Shown piece by piece: positions 31,326-39,134 of a DNA stretch of 64,000 nt. Made by a program: the position numbers and the translations under genes. The stretch is from JACCWP01 sp963801045 (GTDB taxonomy: Bacteria; Actinomycetota; Actinomycetes; Propionibacteriales; Nocardioidaceae): NCBI GenBank assembly GCA_963801045.1, contig CAWDDC010000003.1, positions 496,001 to 560,000 of the forward strand. The letters are read 5' to 3'. Below the pieces are notes generated by a model. It saw only the letters and a program-made list of their open reading frames with translations. It had not been told where the DNA came from and did not search any database. The first letter of the stretch is position 1; each line of letters begins with the position of its first letter.

Positions 31326-32495
31326 TCACGCCAAGGATACCGGCCCGACGATCCGGCGACGCGGCCGCGGACGGTACGGGCCCGGTCGGCGGAATGTCCA
31401 GGTCGCACCGGTGAGCACTGCTTCCTTGTACGCGGCCGCCACCCGCCCGGTCAGCACGGCTCCGGTCGGCGTCTCGTCGGCCCGCAGGAACTGGATGACG
31501 CCGTCGCGCCGACCGAGGCTGATGCACTCGTGCAGGTAGCGGAACCGGAAGGGCGCCGGGGTGCGGCCCGAGAGCGCGTCGGCGATCCGGTCGGCCACCT
31601 GCGGACCGGTGAAACCTCCCGACCGGCAGCCCATCGCGAGGCTGTCGCCCCACGGGCCGGGGACCGCCGCTGCGTCGCCGATCGCGTAGACGTCGGGGTG
31701 CGACAGCGAGCGCAGCGTCCGGTCGACCCGCACCCGGCCCCGCCCGTCCACCGCCAGGCCGGCCTGCCGCGCGAGCGCTGGCACCGTGAACCCGCCGGCC
31801 CAGACGCAGGCGTCGACGGGAAGGATCCCGTCGCTCAGCAGCACGGAGTCGGCGCGTACCTCCTCGACCCGGGCACCGGTGCGCACCCGCACCCCGAGCC
31901 GGTCGAAGGCCCGCTCGAGGTGCCGGCGGGCCCGGGCCGACAGCCACTGCCCGGGTGCCGACGGCGAGAGCAGCGTGACCTGCAGGCCGGGGTACGACTC
32001 CGCCAGCTCGGTGGCGACCTCGATGCCGGTGAGACCGCCGCCGCAGACCAGCAACGACCCGCCGCGGCGGGAGATCTCGCCCGCGCGGGCGTGCAACCGG
32101 CCTGCGGCGTCGGGCGACGAGAGCGAGTAGGCGTGCTCGGCGACGCCCGGGACGGCGCCGGTGTCGATGGTGCTGCCCAGGGCGTACACCAGGGTGTCGT
32201 AGCCGACCCGGCGTCCGTCGGGACCGTCGAGCACCAGCTCGCGCCGGTTCAGGTCGATGTCGTGCGCCGTGCCCACGACGAGGTCGGCGCCCACCGGGTC
32301 GAGGAAGCCGCGCAGGGGCAGCGACCGCAGCGACTGGCCGGTGGCGAGCTGGTGCAGCCGCGGGCGCTCGACGAAGTCGGGGGCCGCGTTGACCAGTGTC
32401 ACCCGTGCTTCGTCAGCACGGACCCGGCGCGCGAGGCGGCCGGCAGCAGGAACGCCGGCATATCCGGCGCCGAGGATGAGAAGTCGATGTGTCAT
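31326..32495 (-). CDS. NAD(P)/FAD-dependent oxidoreductase (NDH-2-like)
   Basis: Intact, 389 residues. Pyridine-nucleotide-disulfide oxidoreductase fold: FAD motif LLILGAGYAGVPAAGRLARR, NAD motif LLVCGGGLTGIEVATELAES, and second FAD motif HPDVYAIGDAAAV. Overall it resembles type-II NADH dehydrogenase / membrane-associated oxidoreductases but lacks an evident C-terminal membrane helix. The start is the ATG at 32495; the upstream in-frame ATG at 32543 would overlap the promoter described here. It is divergent from sigJ and preceded by an ECF41-type promoter with the same geometry as that of sigJ, so it is very likely a SigJ target. Confidence 0.88.
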   Translation of the reverse strand: MTHRLLILGAGYAGVPAAGRLARRVRADEARVTLVNAAPDFVERPRLHQLATGQSLRSLPLRGFLDPVGADLVVGTAHDIDLNRRELVLDGPDGRRVGYDTLVYALGSTIDTGAVPGVAEHAYSLSSPDAAGRLHARAGEISRRGGSLLVCGGGLTGIEVATELAESYPGLQVTLLSPSAPGQWLSARARRHLERAFDRLGVRVRTGARVEEVRADSVLLSDGILPVDACVWAGGFTVPALARQAGLAVDGRGRVRVDRTLRSLSHPDVYAIGDAAAVPGPWGDSLAMGCRSGGFTGPQVADRIADALSGRTPAPFRFRYLHECISLGRRDGVIQFLRADETPTGAVLTGRVAAAYKEAVLTGATWTFRRPGPYRPRPRRRIVGPVSLA

Positions 32496-32503
32496 GCCGG
32501 GGA

Positions 32504-32530
32504 GACGCAGCGCAGCGCGCGTTCGTGACA
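32504..32530 (-). promoter_or_regulatory. ECF41-type promoter of the oxidoreductase gene
   Basis: On the minus strand TGTCAC (32530 to 32525), 17 bases, then CGTC (32507 to 32504). The start codon begins 8 bases further (32495), implying a very short or leaderless transcript. TGTCACA/CGTC is the known ECF41 promoter pattern. Confidence 0.75.
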
Positions 32531-32566
32531 TCAGCGTGCACATCGGGCTGGTGAGACCACCCTCGA

Positions 32567-32593
32567 TGTCACGGAACGCGTCTGGTTAACGTC
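32567..32593 (+). promoter_or_regulatory. ECF41-type promoter of sigJ (autoregulation)
   Basis: TGTCAC at 32567-32572, 17 bases, then CGTC at 32590-32593; the sigJ ATG begins 8 bases later at 32602. Spacer and start-codon distance are identical to the divergent promoter. Confidence 0.75.
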
Positions 32594-32601
32594 CTCTGGT
32601 C

Positions 32602-33465
32602 ATGGCAGCTCACGACGATGCCGAGATCTTCACCGAGCACCGCTCCTCCCTGGTCGGGCTGGCGTACCGCCAGCTGGGCAGCGTGGCCGACGCCGAGGAC
32701 GTCGTGCAGGAGGCGTGGTTGCGCTGGTCGGCGGCGGACCGCAGCGACGTCAGCGACCCGAAGGCGTACCTGGTCCGGGTAGTCACCCGGCTGGCGATCG
32801 ATCGGACCCGACGGGTGCAGGCGCGGCGGGAGACGTACGTCGGCCAGTGGCTGCCCGAGCCGTTGCTGACCAGCCCCGACGTCGCCGCCGACGTGGAGCG
32901 CGCGGACACCCTCTCGTGGGGGCTGCTGGTGGTGCTGGAGACGCTGTCGCCGCTGGAGCGCGCGGTGTTCGTGCTGCGTGAGGCGTTCGCCTTCCCCTAC
33001 TCGGAGATCGCCGTCGCGCTCGACCGCAGCGAGGCGTCCGTCCGCCAGGTGGCTCGCCGCGCCCGTACGCACGTGCAGGAGCGCCAACCACGCTTCGACA
33101 CCGACGACGACACCCGACGACGCGCGACCGAGCAGTTCCTGACCGCCTGCGAGAACGCCGACTTCGAGGCCCTGATGGCCCAGCTGGCGCCGGACGTGAC
33201 CATGGTCAACGACACCGGTGGCAAGCAGCCGGCGCCCGACCTCCCGGTCGAGGGCGCCAAGAAGGTGGCCCAGCTGCTGCTGCTCGGGGGCAAGATCGTG
33301 CCGGCGGTGGCCTACCGGATGGCCGAGCTCAACGGTGGTCCGGCGGTGGTCGTGACGTCCGACGGCGTCCCCGTGGCGGCGCTGCTCCCGCAGCTGCGCG
33401 ACGGCCTCGTGCAGTCGCTGTACGTGGTGGCGAACCCGGACAAGCTGGCCGGCCTGACCGGCTGA
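32602..33465 (+). CDS. sigJ: RNA polymerase sigma factor SigJ, ECF41 group
   Basis: Intact, 287 residues. Region 2 at about 10-75 (AYRQLGSVADAEDVVQEAWL) and region 4 at about 105-160 (LSPLERAVFVLREAFAFPYS, SEASVRQVARRARTHVQERQ) are followed by a SnoaL-like C-terminal domain (about 165-287, FLTACENADFEALMAQLAPD). That fused domain defines ECF41/SigJ, in which it modulates activity in place of an anti-sigma factor. ECF41 sigmas typically control a neighbouring oxidoreductase, epimerase or decarboxylase; here the divergent FAD oxidoreductase is the natural target and both genes carry the same promoter. Confidence 0.92.
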   Translation: MAAHDDAEIFTEHRSSLVGLAYRQLGSVADAEDVVQEAWLRWSAADRSDVSDPKAYLVRVVTRLAIDRTRRVQARRETYVGQWLPEPLLTSPDVAADVERADTLSWGLLVVLETLSPLERAVFVLREAFAFPYSEIAVALDRSEASVRQVARRARTHVQERQPRFDTDDDTRRRATEQFLTACENADFEALMAQLAPDVTMVNDTGGKQPAPDLPVEGAKKVAQLLLLGGKIVPAVAYRMAELNGGPAVVVTSDGVPVAALLPQLRDGLVQSLYVVANPDKLAGLTG

Positions 33466-33467
33466 CC

Positions 33468-33511
33468 CCGGTGACTCCCCGGTGACTCCCGGGTGACTGC
33501 CCGGTGAGCCC
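33468..33511. repeat. Four-copy 11-base tandem repeat
   Basis: CCGGTGACTCC (33468), CCGGTGACTCC (33479), CGGGTGACTGC (33490), CCGGTGAGCCC (33501). It starts two bases after the sigJ stop and ends 5 bases from the tRNA gene. Confidence 0.8.
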
Positions 33512-33515
33512 ACAG

Positions 33516-33589
33516 TGCCCCCGGTGGGACTCGAACCCACACTGTGACGGGTTTAAGCCGTCTGCCTCTGCCGGTTGGGCTACGGGGGC
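33516..33589 (-). tRNA. tRNA with UAA anticodon, short variable loop
   Basis: 74 bases. Acceptor stem GCCCCCG pairs with CGGGGGC; D-stem GCC/GGC; anticodon stem GACGG/CCGTC with loop CTTAAAC, giving anticodon UAA at 33555-33553; T-arm GTGGG-TTCGAGT-CCCAC; discriminator A; CCA is not encoded. The variable loop is only ACAGT, unlike normal bacterial tRNA-Leu, which has a long variable arm. All conserved positions look functional, so by anticodon this would read UUA leucine codons, but the identity is uncertain. Minus strand, downstream of sigJ on the other strand. Confidence 0.85.
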
Positions 33590-33606
33590 GGGCCGCGTCC
33601 GTACGG

Positions 33607-34902
33607 TCAGGCCAGCATGCCGGACCGGCCGTCGGCGTGCGGCCGCACCACGACCATCTGGTGCACGCCGATCCGGTCCCGCTCGAAACCCACCGTGGAC
33701 AGCGCCAGCGACAGCCGCCACACCCGGAGCCGGTTGGCGCCCACCACCTCGACGGCGGTGTCATGCCGCGCGTCGACCCGGTGCAGCCACGACTGCAGGG
33801 TGGGCGGGTAGTGCTCCCGCCAGGACTCGACCAGGCGCACCTCCAGCCCGGCGTCCTCGACCGCCGAGACCAGCACGCCGATCGGCGGCAGCGGGCCGGC
33901 GGGCATGACGTAGGCACTCATGAACGTCGGTCCCGGCTGCTCGGGGCCCGGCCTGCGGGTCAGTGCCTGCAGCACCAGCCGTCCGCCGGGCCGGAGCAGC
34001 TGCTGCAGCTGGGCCATCTGCTCCACCAGCTCGCCGCCCGCGACGTGCTCGAGCGACTCGATCACGGCGACGGCGTCGTAGGGGCCGTCGTCGACCGCGT
34101 CGACGTCGCCGAGCCGCACCTCGGCGCGGTCGCCCAGGCCGAGGTCGTCGAGCCGGCGGCGCACCACCTCGGCCCGCTCGGCCGAGCGCACCAGGCCGAC
34201 CGCCTCCACCCCGCGGTTCCGCACGGCGTGCACCAGCAGGGCACCCCAGCCGCAGCCGAGGTCGAGCAGCCGCATGCCCTGGGTGAGCCCGAGCCGGTCG
34301 CAGACCAGGTCGAGCTTGGCGCGCTGGGCGGCGTCGATCTCGGCGGCGGGGCCGTCGGGGCCGTCGGCCCAGTAGCCGCACGAGTAGGCCAGCGACCCGC
34401 CCAGCACGGCCGTCATCAGCTCCAGGCCGCCGTCGTCGGGCACCTCCGCCGCGGCCAGCTCGCGGGCGCCGCGGTGTCCGCGGGACCCGATCACCCGGCC
34501 CTCCGACAGCAGCCGCTCCTCGGGCGGCGGCTTCGGCGCGGGGCCGACCGCGCCGAGCAGCACCGCGGTGCGCAGCACCTCCCGCCGCCCGGCCGGGGTC
34601 AGCGTGGGCTTGCCGCCCACCAGCGCGCCGTAGTCGGCCAGCGCCCGCAGTCCCTCGGTCAGGTCGCCCTCGACGTCGATCTCGCCGGCGACGAACGCCC
34701 GGGCCAGCCCGAGCTCGCCCGGTGCCCACAGCAGCCGGCGGACGGCCCGCCGGTTGCGTACGTGCAGGGTGGGGCCGTCGCTCGGCCCGGCAGCCGAGCC
34801 GTCCCACCCGGTCAGCCGCACCGGCGGGACGACGTCGAACAGCCCGACGAGCAGGTCGTACAGCCGCTGCGCCACTCCCTTGCCCTGCTCGCTCCCCGCC
34901 AT
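33607..34902 (-). CDS. Cyclopropane-fatty-acyl-phospholipid synthase-like methyltransferase
   Basis: Intact, 431 residues. Class I SAM methyltransferase related to CFA synthase: motif I LLDLGCGWGALLVH at about 212-225, LAYSCGYW (substrate-binding region), VAVIESLEHV, and a C-terminal WRLSLALSTVGFERDRIGVH. The N-terminal 150 residues form the accessory domain of long CFA-like proteins. The HYD.SN.FY signature usual in CFA synthases is not visible; its place is taken by PDDGGLELMTAVLGGSLAYS, so the lipid-methylating activity is inferred from the family only. Start ATG at 34902. A tRNA gene lies 17 bases downstream on the same strand. Confidence 0.82.
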   Translation of the reverse strand: MAGSEQGKGVAQRLYDLLVGLFDVVPPVRLTGWDGSAAGPSDGPTLHVRNRRAVRRLLWAPGELGLARAFVAGEIDVEGDLTEGLRALADYGALVGGKPTLTPAGRREVLRTAVLLGAVGPAPKPPPEERLLSEGRVIGSRGHRGARELAAAEVPDDGGLELMTAVLGGSLAYSCGYWADGPDGPAAEIDAAQRAKLDLVCDRLGLTQGMRLLDLGCGWGALLVHAVRNRGVEAVGLVRSAERAEVVRRRLDDLGLGDRAEVRLGDVDAVDDGPYDAVAVIESLEHVAGGELVEQMAQLQQLLRPGGRLVLQALTRRPGPEQPGPTFMSAYVMPAGPLPPIGVLVSAVEDAGLEVRLVESWREHYPPTLQSWLHRVDARHDTAVEVVGANRLRVWRLSLALSTVGFERDRIGVHQMVVVRPHADGRSGMLA

Positions 34903-34937
34903 GGTCGGTTTCTACCAGCCGGCCCGGACCGGCCTGG

Positions 34938-35803
34938 TCACGCCTGGTCCGCCGCCTCGTCCGACGCCTTGCCCGCCGCCCGGACGAGCACCTCGGTGAG
35001 CATCGGCATGGTGAGCCGTCCGGTGAAGGTGTTCTGCTGGCTGGGGTGGTAGCAGCCGAGCAGCCGCAGCGCACCGCCCTCCGGGTGGCCCAGCGCCGCC
35101 TCCACGCCGTGGCCGAAGCGCGGCGCCGGTCGGGGCACCGAGCCGCCGGTCTCGCGGACCAGCCGCAGCGCCACGTCCCACGCGAACCCGCCGAGCGCGA
35201 CGACCGACCGCACGGTCGGCCACAGCAGCCGCGCCTCCGCCCGCAGCCACGGCGCGCAGGTGTCGCGCTCGTCCGGTGAGGGGCGGTTGGCGGGCGGCGC
35301 GCAGCGTACGGCGGCGACGACCCTGGCGCCGACGAGCGCGAGCCCGTCGCCGGCGTGCAGGCTGGTCGGCTGGGTGGCGAGGCCGGCCGCGTGCAGCGCG
35401 GCGAACAGCCAGTCGCCGGACCGGTCGCCGGTGAAGACCCGGCCGGTGCGGTTGGCGCCGTGGGCCGCGGGCGCGAGTCCGAGCACCAGCACCCGGGCCG
35501 CGCGGGTCGCCGAGGCCGGTCGCCGGGCGCCCCAGTAGGGCTCGGCGGCGAACGAGCGACGCTTCTGCGCGGCCACCTCCTCGCGCCAGTCGACCAGCCG
35601 CGGGCAGGCGCGGCAGACCGAGACCAGCGCGTCCAGCTCGGCGAGGCTCTCCGCGGTCTCGGCCAGCCGCTGCACCTCGTCCGGCGCCGGTGGCGACGGG
35701 CGTGTCGGCGGTGGCGGGGTCGTCCGGCCACCCGCGTGCCCGGCGGCACCGGGCTGTCGAACGGCTGCCCGGTGACCGGGTGCGGCAGCGGCTGCGGGGT
35801 CAC
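34938..35803 (-). CDS. Uracil-DNA glycosylase, UdgB (family 5) type, one frameshift
   Basis: About 288 residues. Iron-sulfur family-5 uracil glycosylase: cysteine ligands in VCRACPRLVDWREEV, motif A GLAPAAHGANRTGRVFTGD, and motif B CYHPSQQNTFTGRLT. It excises uracil and other deaminated bases during base-excision repair. The N terminus (VTPQQPLPHPVTGQPF-like start at the GTG 35803) is in another frame from the rest; the junction is near 35722 in a GC run. The start overlaps the ppx stop by 4 bases (GTGA), so it is co-translated with ppx. Confidence 0.85.
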
Positions 35804-36720
35804 GGCCGCTCCACCATCGTCCAGGCGATGCCGTCGAGCAGGTCCTGCGTGCTGACGACGAGCGTGTCGGCGCCCGCGGCCTCGAGCACCCGGTCGAGCA
35901 GCACCGCCCCGCCACCGATGACGTCGGCCCGGCCGGCCAGCATGATCGGCATCGCCCGCCGCTCGGCCACGTCGGCGCCCAGCAGCGCCGCGCACGAGGC
36001 GCGTACGTCCTCGGCGGGCAGCCGGGCGCCGTGCAGCCGGGCGGGGTCGAGCGAGGTCAGCCCGAGCGCGTGTGCGGCGATCGTCACCACCGAGCCGCTC
36101 ACGCCGACGACCGTGCCGGCGTCGGCGGGGCGCACCGGCAGCGCCGCCAGCGCCCGGTCGGCGTCGGCCGCCGCGGCTGCCCGTTCGGCGGGGGTCGGCG
36201 GGTCGCCGGCGAGGTGCCGCTCGGTGAGGCGTACGGAGCCGACGTCGGCGGAGCCGGACGCCACCACCCGCGGGCCCTCGCCCAGCACCAGCTCGGTCGA
36301 GCCGCCACCGATGTCGACGACCAGCACCGACCCGGCGGGGTCCCCGAGGCCGCGGACCGCCCCGCCGTAGGACAGCGCCGCCTCCTCCGCGCCGGTCAGC
36401 ACCTCGACGTCGACCCCGAAGCGTTCGCGCACCCCGGCGGCGAACGCCGCGCCGTTGCCGGCGTCGCGCGCTGCCGAGGTGGCGCAGAACCGCAGCCGCT
36501 CGGCACCCAGCCGCTGCACGACCGCCGCGTAGTCGTCGCAGCCGGCCAGCGTGCGCGCCAACGCCTCCGCGGCGAACCGGCCGGTGCGGTCGACGCCCTG
36601 CCCGAGCCTGGTCACCTGCAGCTCCCGCGCCAGGTCGGTCTGCTGCCCCGTCGCCGGGTCGAGGTCGGCGACCAGCAGCTTGAGCGAGTTGGTGCCGCAG
36701 TCGACGGCGGCGACCCTCAT
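35800..36720 (-). CDS. Ppx/GppA family exopolyphosphatase
   Basis: Intact, 306 residues. ASKHA-fold phosphatase: phosphate-1 AAVDCGTNSLKLLVADLDPA and phosphate-2 LVVDIGGGSTELVLGEG. It is the short two-domain form usual in actinobacteria (Ppx1/Ppx2), which hydrolyses short-chain polyphosphate or binds (p)ppGpp. It overlaps DUF501 upstream and udgB downstream by 4 bases each, forming a tight minus-strand operon with ftsB and eno. Confidence 0.9.
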   Translation of the reverse strand: MRVAAVDCGTNSLKLLVADLDPATGQQTDLARELQVTRLGQGVDRTGRFAAEALARTLAGCDDYAAVVQRLGAERLRFCATSAARDAGNGAAFAAGVRERFGVDVEVLTGAEEAALSYGGAVRGLGDPAGSVLVVDIGGGSTELVLGEGPRVVASGSADVGSVRLTERHLAGDPPTPAERAAAAADADRALAALPVRPADAGTVVGVSGSVVTIAAHALGLTSLDPARLHGARLPAEDVRASCAALLGADVAERRAMPIMLAGRADVIGGGAVLLDRVLEAAGADTLVVSTQDLLDGIAWTMVERP

Positions 36721-37238
36721 CGGGCGTCGGCGTCGGTGTCGACGTCGGGTGGACGCACGGCCCGGCCGACCACCACGGGTCGAGCCGGTCGAGTGCCTCG
36801 TCGCCCAGCCGGTTGGCGCCCGGTCCCTCGGCGAGCGCGTGGGCGACCAGCACGTGCAGGCACTTCACCCGGTGCGGCATGCCGCCGGCGGAGACGCCGT
36901 CGATCTCGGGCACCTCGGCCAGCTGCTGCCGGCGCGCGAGGTAGGCCCGGTGCGACTCGCGCGTAGGCCGCCGCCAGCTCGGCGTCGCCGGCCAGCCGCT
37001 CGGTCATCTCGCGCATCAGCCCGGACGCCTCGAGCGTGCCCACCGCACCGGCCAGGCGCGGGCAGGTGACGTAGTACAGCGTCGGGAACGGGGTGCCGTC
37101 GGGCAGCCGCGGCTCGGTCTCCACCACGTCGGGCAGCCCGCACCCGCAGCGGTGCGCGATCGCGTGCACGCCGCGCGGCGGCCGGCCGAGCTGGCGGGCG
37201 ACGGCGGCCAGGTCGCCGGGGCTGGCGGCTCGGCTCAC
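36717..37238 (-). CDS. DUF501 domain-containing protein (frameshifted)
   Basis: About 170 residues. The DUF501 core is readable: VARQLGRPPRGVHAIAHRCG, VVETEPRLPDGTPFPTLYYV and CPRLAGAVGTLEASGLMREM in one frame, then, after a junction near 36960, EIDGVSAGGMPHRVKCLHVL and VAHALAEGPGANRLGDEALD in another, with a second junction near 36770. The family has conserved Cys/His residues (HRCGCGLPD) that could bind metal, but the function is unknown. It is nearly always placed between ftsB/divIC and ppx in actinobacteria. GTG start at 37238. Confidence 0.82.
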   Translation of the reverse strand: MSRAASPGDLAAVARQLGRPPRGVHAIAHRCGCGLPDVVETEPRLPDGTPFPTLYYVTCPRLAGAVGTLEASGLMREMTERLAGDAELAAAYARVAPGLPRAPAAAGRGARDRRRLRRRHAAPGEVPARAGRPRARRGTGRQPAGRRGTRPARPVVVGRAVRPPDVDTDADAR

Positions 37239-37248
37239 GGCGCCTCGC

Positions 37249-37718
37249 TCACTGCGAGGTGCCCGCGCGCTGCACGCTCCCCCACAGCGTGTCGTACCAG
37301 TACTGCGGCTCGGCTGCCGCCGATGTCGGTGGCCGTGTGGGTGTCCAGGGTGTCGCCGTCGCGGCCGATCACCCGGTAGCCCGTCTCACCGGGCAGCAGG
37401 AAGCCGAGTCGCCCGCGGGCCTGCTGCTCGACGTAGGCGTCGTCGTCCCAGCGCCGCTTCTCCCGTTCCAGCGCGTCGACCTCGTCCTGCACCGAGGCGA
37501 TCCGCTGCTCGGTCTCGGCGATCGCCTGCCGCTGGTCGAGCCACGCGCGCAGGCTGGACGCGTACGAGATCACCAGCACCAGCAGGACCACCGCCAGCAC
37601 CAGGGCCCGGCTGGTGAACCGCGGCCCCTCGCGGCACGACCTCGTCACCGGCGCCGCCACCGCGTCCCGGACGCGACCCGGGCCGACGCGGGCCGGAAGG
37701 AGGTCTGCTGGCGGCCAT
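37249..37718 (-). CDS. ftsB: Septum formation initiator, FtsB/DivIC family (frameshifted)
   Basis: About 155 residues. Bitopic division protein: a basic Gly/Pro/Arg-rich cytoplasmic N terminus from the ATG at 37718 (MAASRPPSGPRRPGSRPGRG), membrane helix ALVLAVVLLVLVISYASSL, coiled coil RQAIAETEQRIASVQDEVDA, and the extracytoplasmic end. Two frame corrections are needed, near 37640 and 37320; after the second the protein ends EPQYWYDTLWGSVQRAGTSQ, which is the typical actinobacterial C terminus, at the stop 37249. Reading on without correction gives a spurious end at 37235. FtsB bridges FtsL and FtsQ in the divisome. It follows eno by 9 bases. Confidence 0.85.
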
Positions 37719-37727
37719 GGCGGTGGC

Positions 37728-39014
37728 TCAGCCCGCCGGTGCCGCGAGGCGGGGGAAGGCGCCGCGACCGGCGTAGCGGCCGGCGTCGTCGAGCTCCTCC
37801 TCGATGCGCAGCAGCTGGTTGTACTTCGCGACCCGCTCGGAGCGGGCCGGTGCGCCGGACTTGATCTGACCGCAGTTGATGGCCACGGCGAGGTCGGCGA
37901 TCGTGGTGTCCTCGGTCTCGCCCGAGCGGTGGCTCATCATGCAGCGGAAGCCGTTGCGGTGCGCCAGCTCGACCGCGTCGAGGGTCTCGGTGAGCGTGCC
38001 GATCTGGTTGACCTTGACCAGCAGGGCGTTGGCCGCCCCCTCGTCGATGCCGCGCTGCAGCCGGGTGCTGTTGGTGACGAACAGGTCGTCGCCGACCAGC
38101 TGGACCCGGTCGCCGAGCGAGCCGGTGATCGCCTGCCAGCCGGCCCAGTCGTCCTCGTCGAGCGGGTCCTCGAGGGACACGATCGGGTAGGCCTGCACCA
38201 GGTCGGCGTAGTAGGCGATCATCTCCTCGGCGGTCTTGGAGCCGCCCTCGAACGCGTACGCGCCGTCGGCGTGGAACTCCGAGGCCGCGACGTCGAGCGC
38301 CAGCGCGATGTCGTCGCCGAGCGTGAGGCCGGCCCGCTCGACCGCGGTGGCGATGAGGTCGAGCGCCTCGCGGTTGCTCGGCAGGTCGGGGGCGAAGCCG
38401 CCCTCGTCGCCGAGGCCGGTGGACAGCCCGCGCTCCTTCAGCACCGACTTGAGCGAGTGGTAGACCTCGGCGCCGTGGCGCAGCGCCTCGGCGAAGGTCG
38501 CGGCGCCGACCGGCGCGATCATGAACTCCTGCACGTCGACGTCGCTGTCGGCGTGCGCGCCGCCGTTGATGATGTTCAGCATCGGCACCGGCAGCAGGTG
38601 CGCGTTGGGTCCGCCGAGGTAGCGGAACAGCGGCAGCTGCGCCGACTCCGCGGCCGCGCGCGCCACCGCGAGCGAGACGCCGAGCAGCGCGTTGGCGCCG
38701 AGCGACGACTTGTTGTCGGTGCCGTCGAGGTCGACCAGCAGCTGGTCGACCAGCCGCTGCTCGTCGGCGTCCGCACCGGCCAGCTCGGGCGCGATGGTGT
38801 CGTTGACCGCCGCGACCGCCTTGCCGACGCCCTTGCCCAGGTAGCGGTCGCCGCCGTCGCGCAGCTCGACCGCCTCGAACTGCCCGGTGGACGCGCCCGA
38901 CGGCACCGCCGCCCGGCCGATGACGCCGTCATCGAGGGCGACCTCGACCTCGACGGTCGGGTTGCCCCGGGAGTCGAGGATCTCGCGGGCGCCGAGCGCC
39001 TCGATGCTGGCCAA
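37728..39014 (-). CDS. eno: Enolase
   Basis: Intact, 428 residues. Converts 2-phosphoglycerate to phosphoenolpyruvate. Hallmarks: ALGAREILDSRGNPTVEVEV, GAVPSGASTG-type loop (AAVPSGASTGQFEAVELRDG), NIINGGAHADSDVDVQEFMI, GLGDEGGFAPDLPSN, and LLVKVNQIGTLTETLDAVEL with the catalytic lysine, then SHRSGETEDTTIADLAVA. First gene of the eno-ftsB-DUF501-ppx-udgB run; a promoter should lie in the 120 bases before 39014. Confidence 0.97.
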   Translation of the reverse strand: MASIEALGAREILDSRGNPTVEVEVALDDGVIGRAAVPSGASTGQFEAVELRDGGDRYLGKGVGKAVAAVNDTIAPELAGADADEQRLVDQLLVDLDGTDNKSSLGANALLGVSLAVARAAAESAQLPLFRYLGGPNAHLLPVPMLNIINGGAHADSDVDVQEFMIAPVGAATFAEALRHGAEVYHSLKSVLKERGLSTGLGDEGGFAPDLPSNREALDLIATAVERAGLTLGDDIALALDVAASEFHADGAYAFEGGSKTAEEMIAYYADLVQAYPIVSLEDPLDEDDWAGWQAITGSLGDRVQLVGDDLFVTNSTRLQRGIDEGAANALLVKVNQIGTLTETLDAVELAHRNGFRCMMSHRSGETEDTTIADLAVAINCGQIKSGAPARSERVAKYNQLLRIEEELDDAGRYAGRGAFPRLAAPAG

Positions 39015-39134
39015 CGGTGCTCCTCAGAACGGGGGAAGACAGGCCAGCCCAGGCTATCCAGTCGCCCTCCTGCCACCCGGGACCGGCTCGCCCGATGGTT
39101 GCGCCGACCCGGTGGTCTGCCGCATTCTGAACAC

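Noticed and set aside
33761..36913. An open frame of 1050 codons on the minus strand
   Set aside because: It is a GC-rich shadow of udgB, ppx and the CFA-like gene; only the DUF501 and UdgB N-terminal pieces in it are real.
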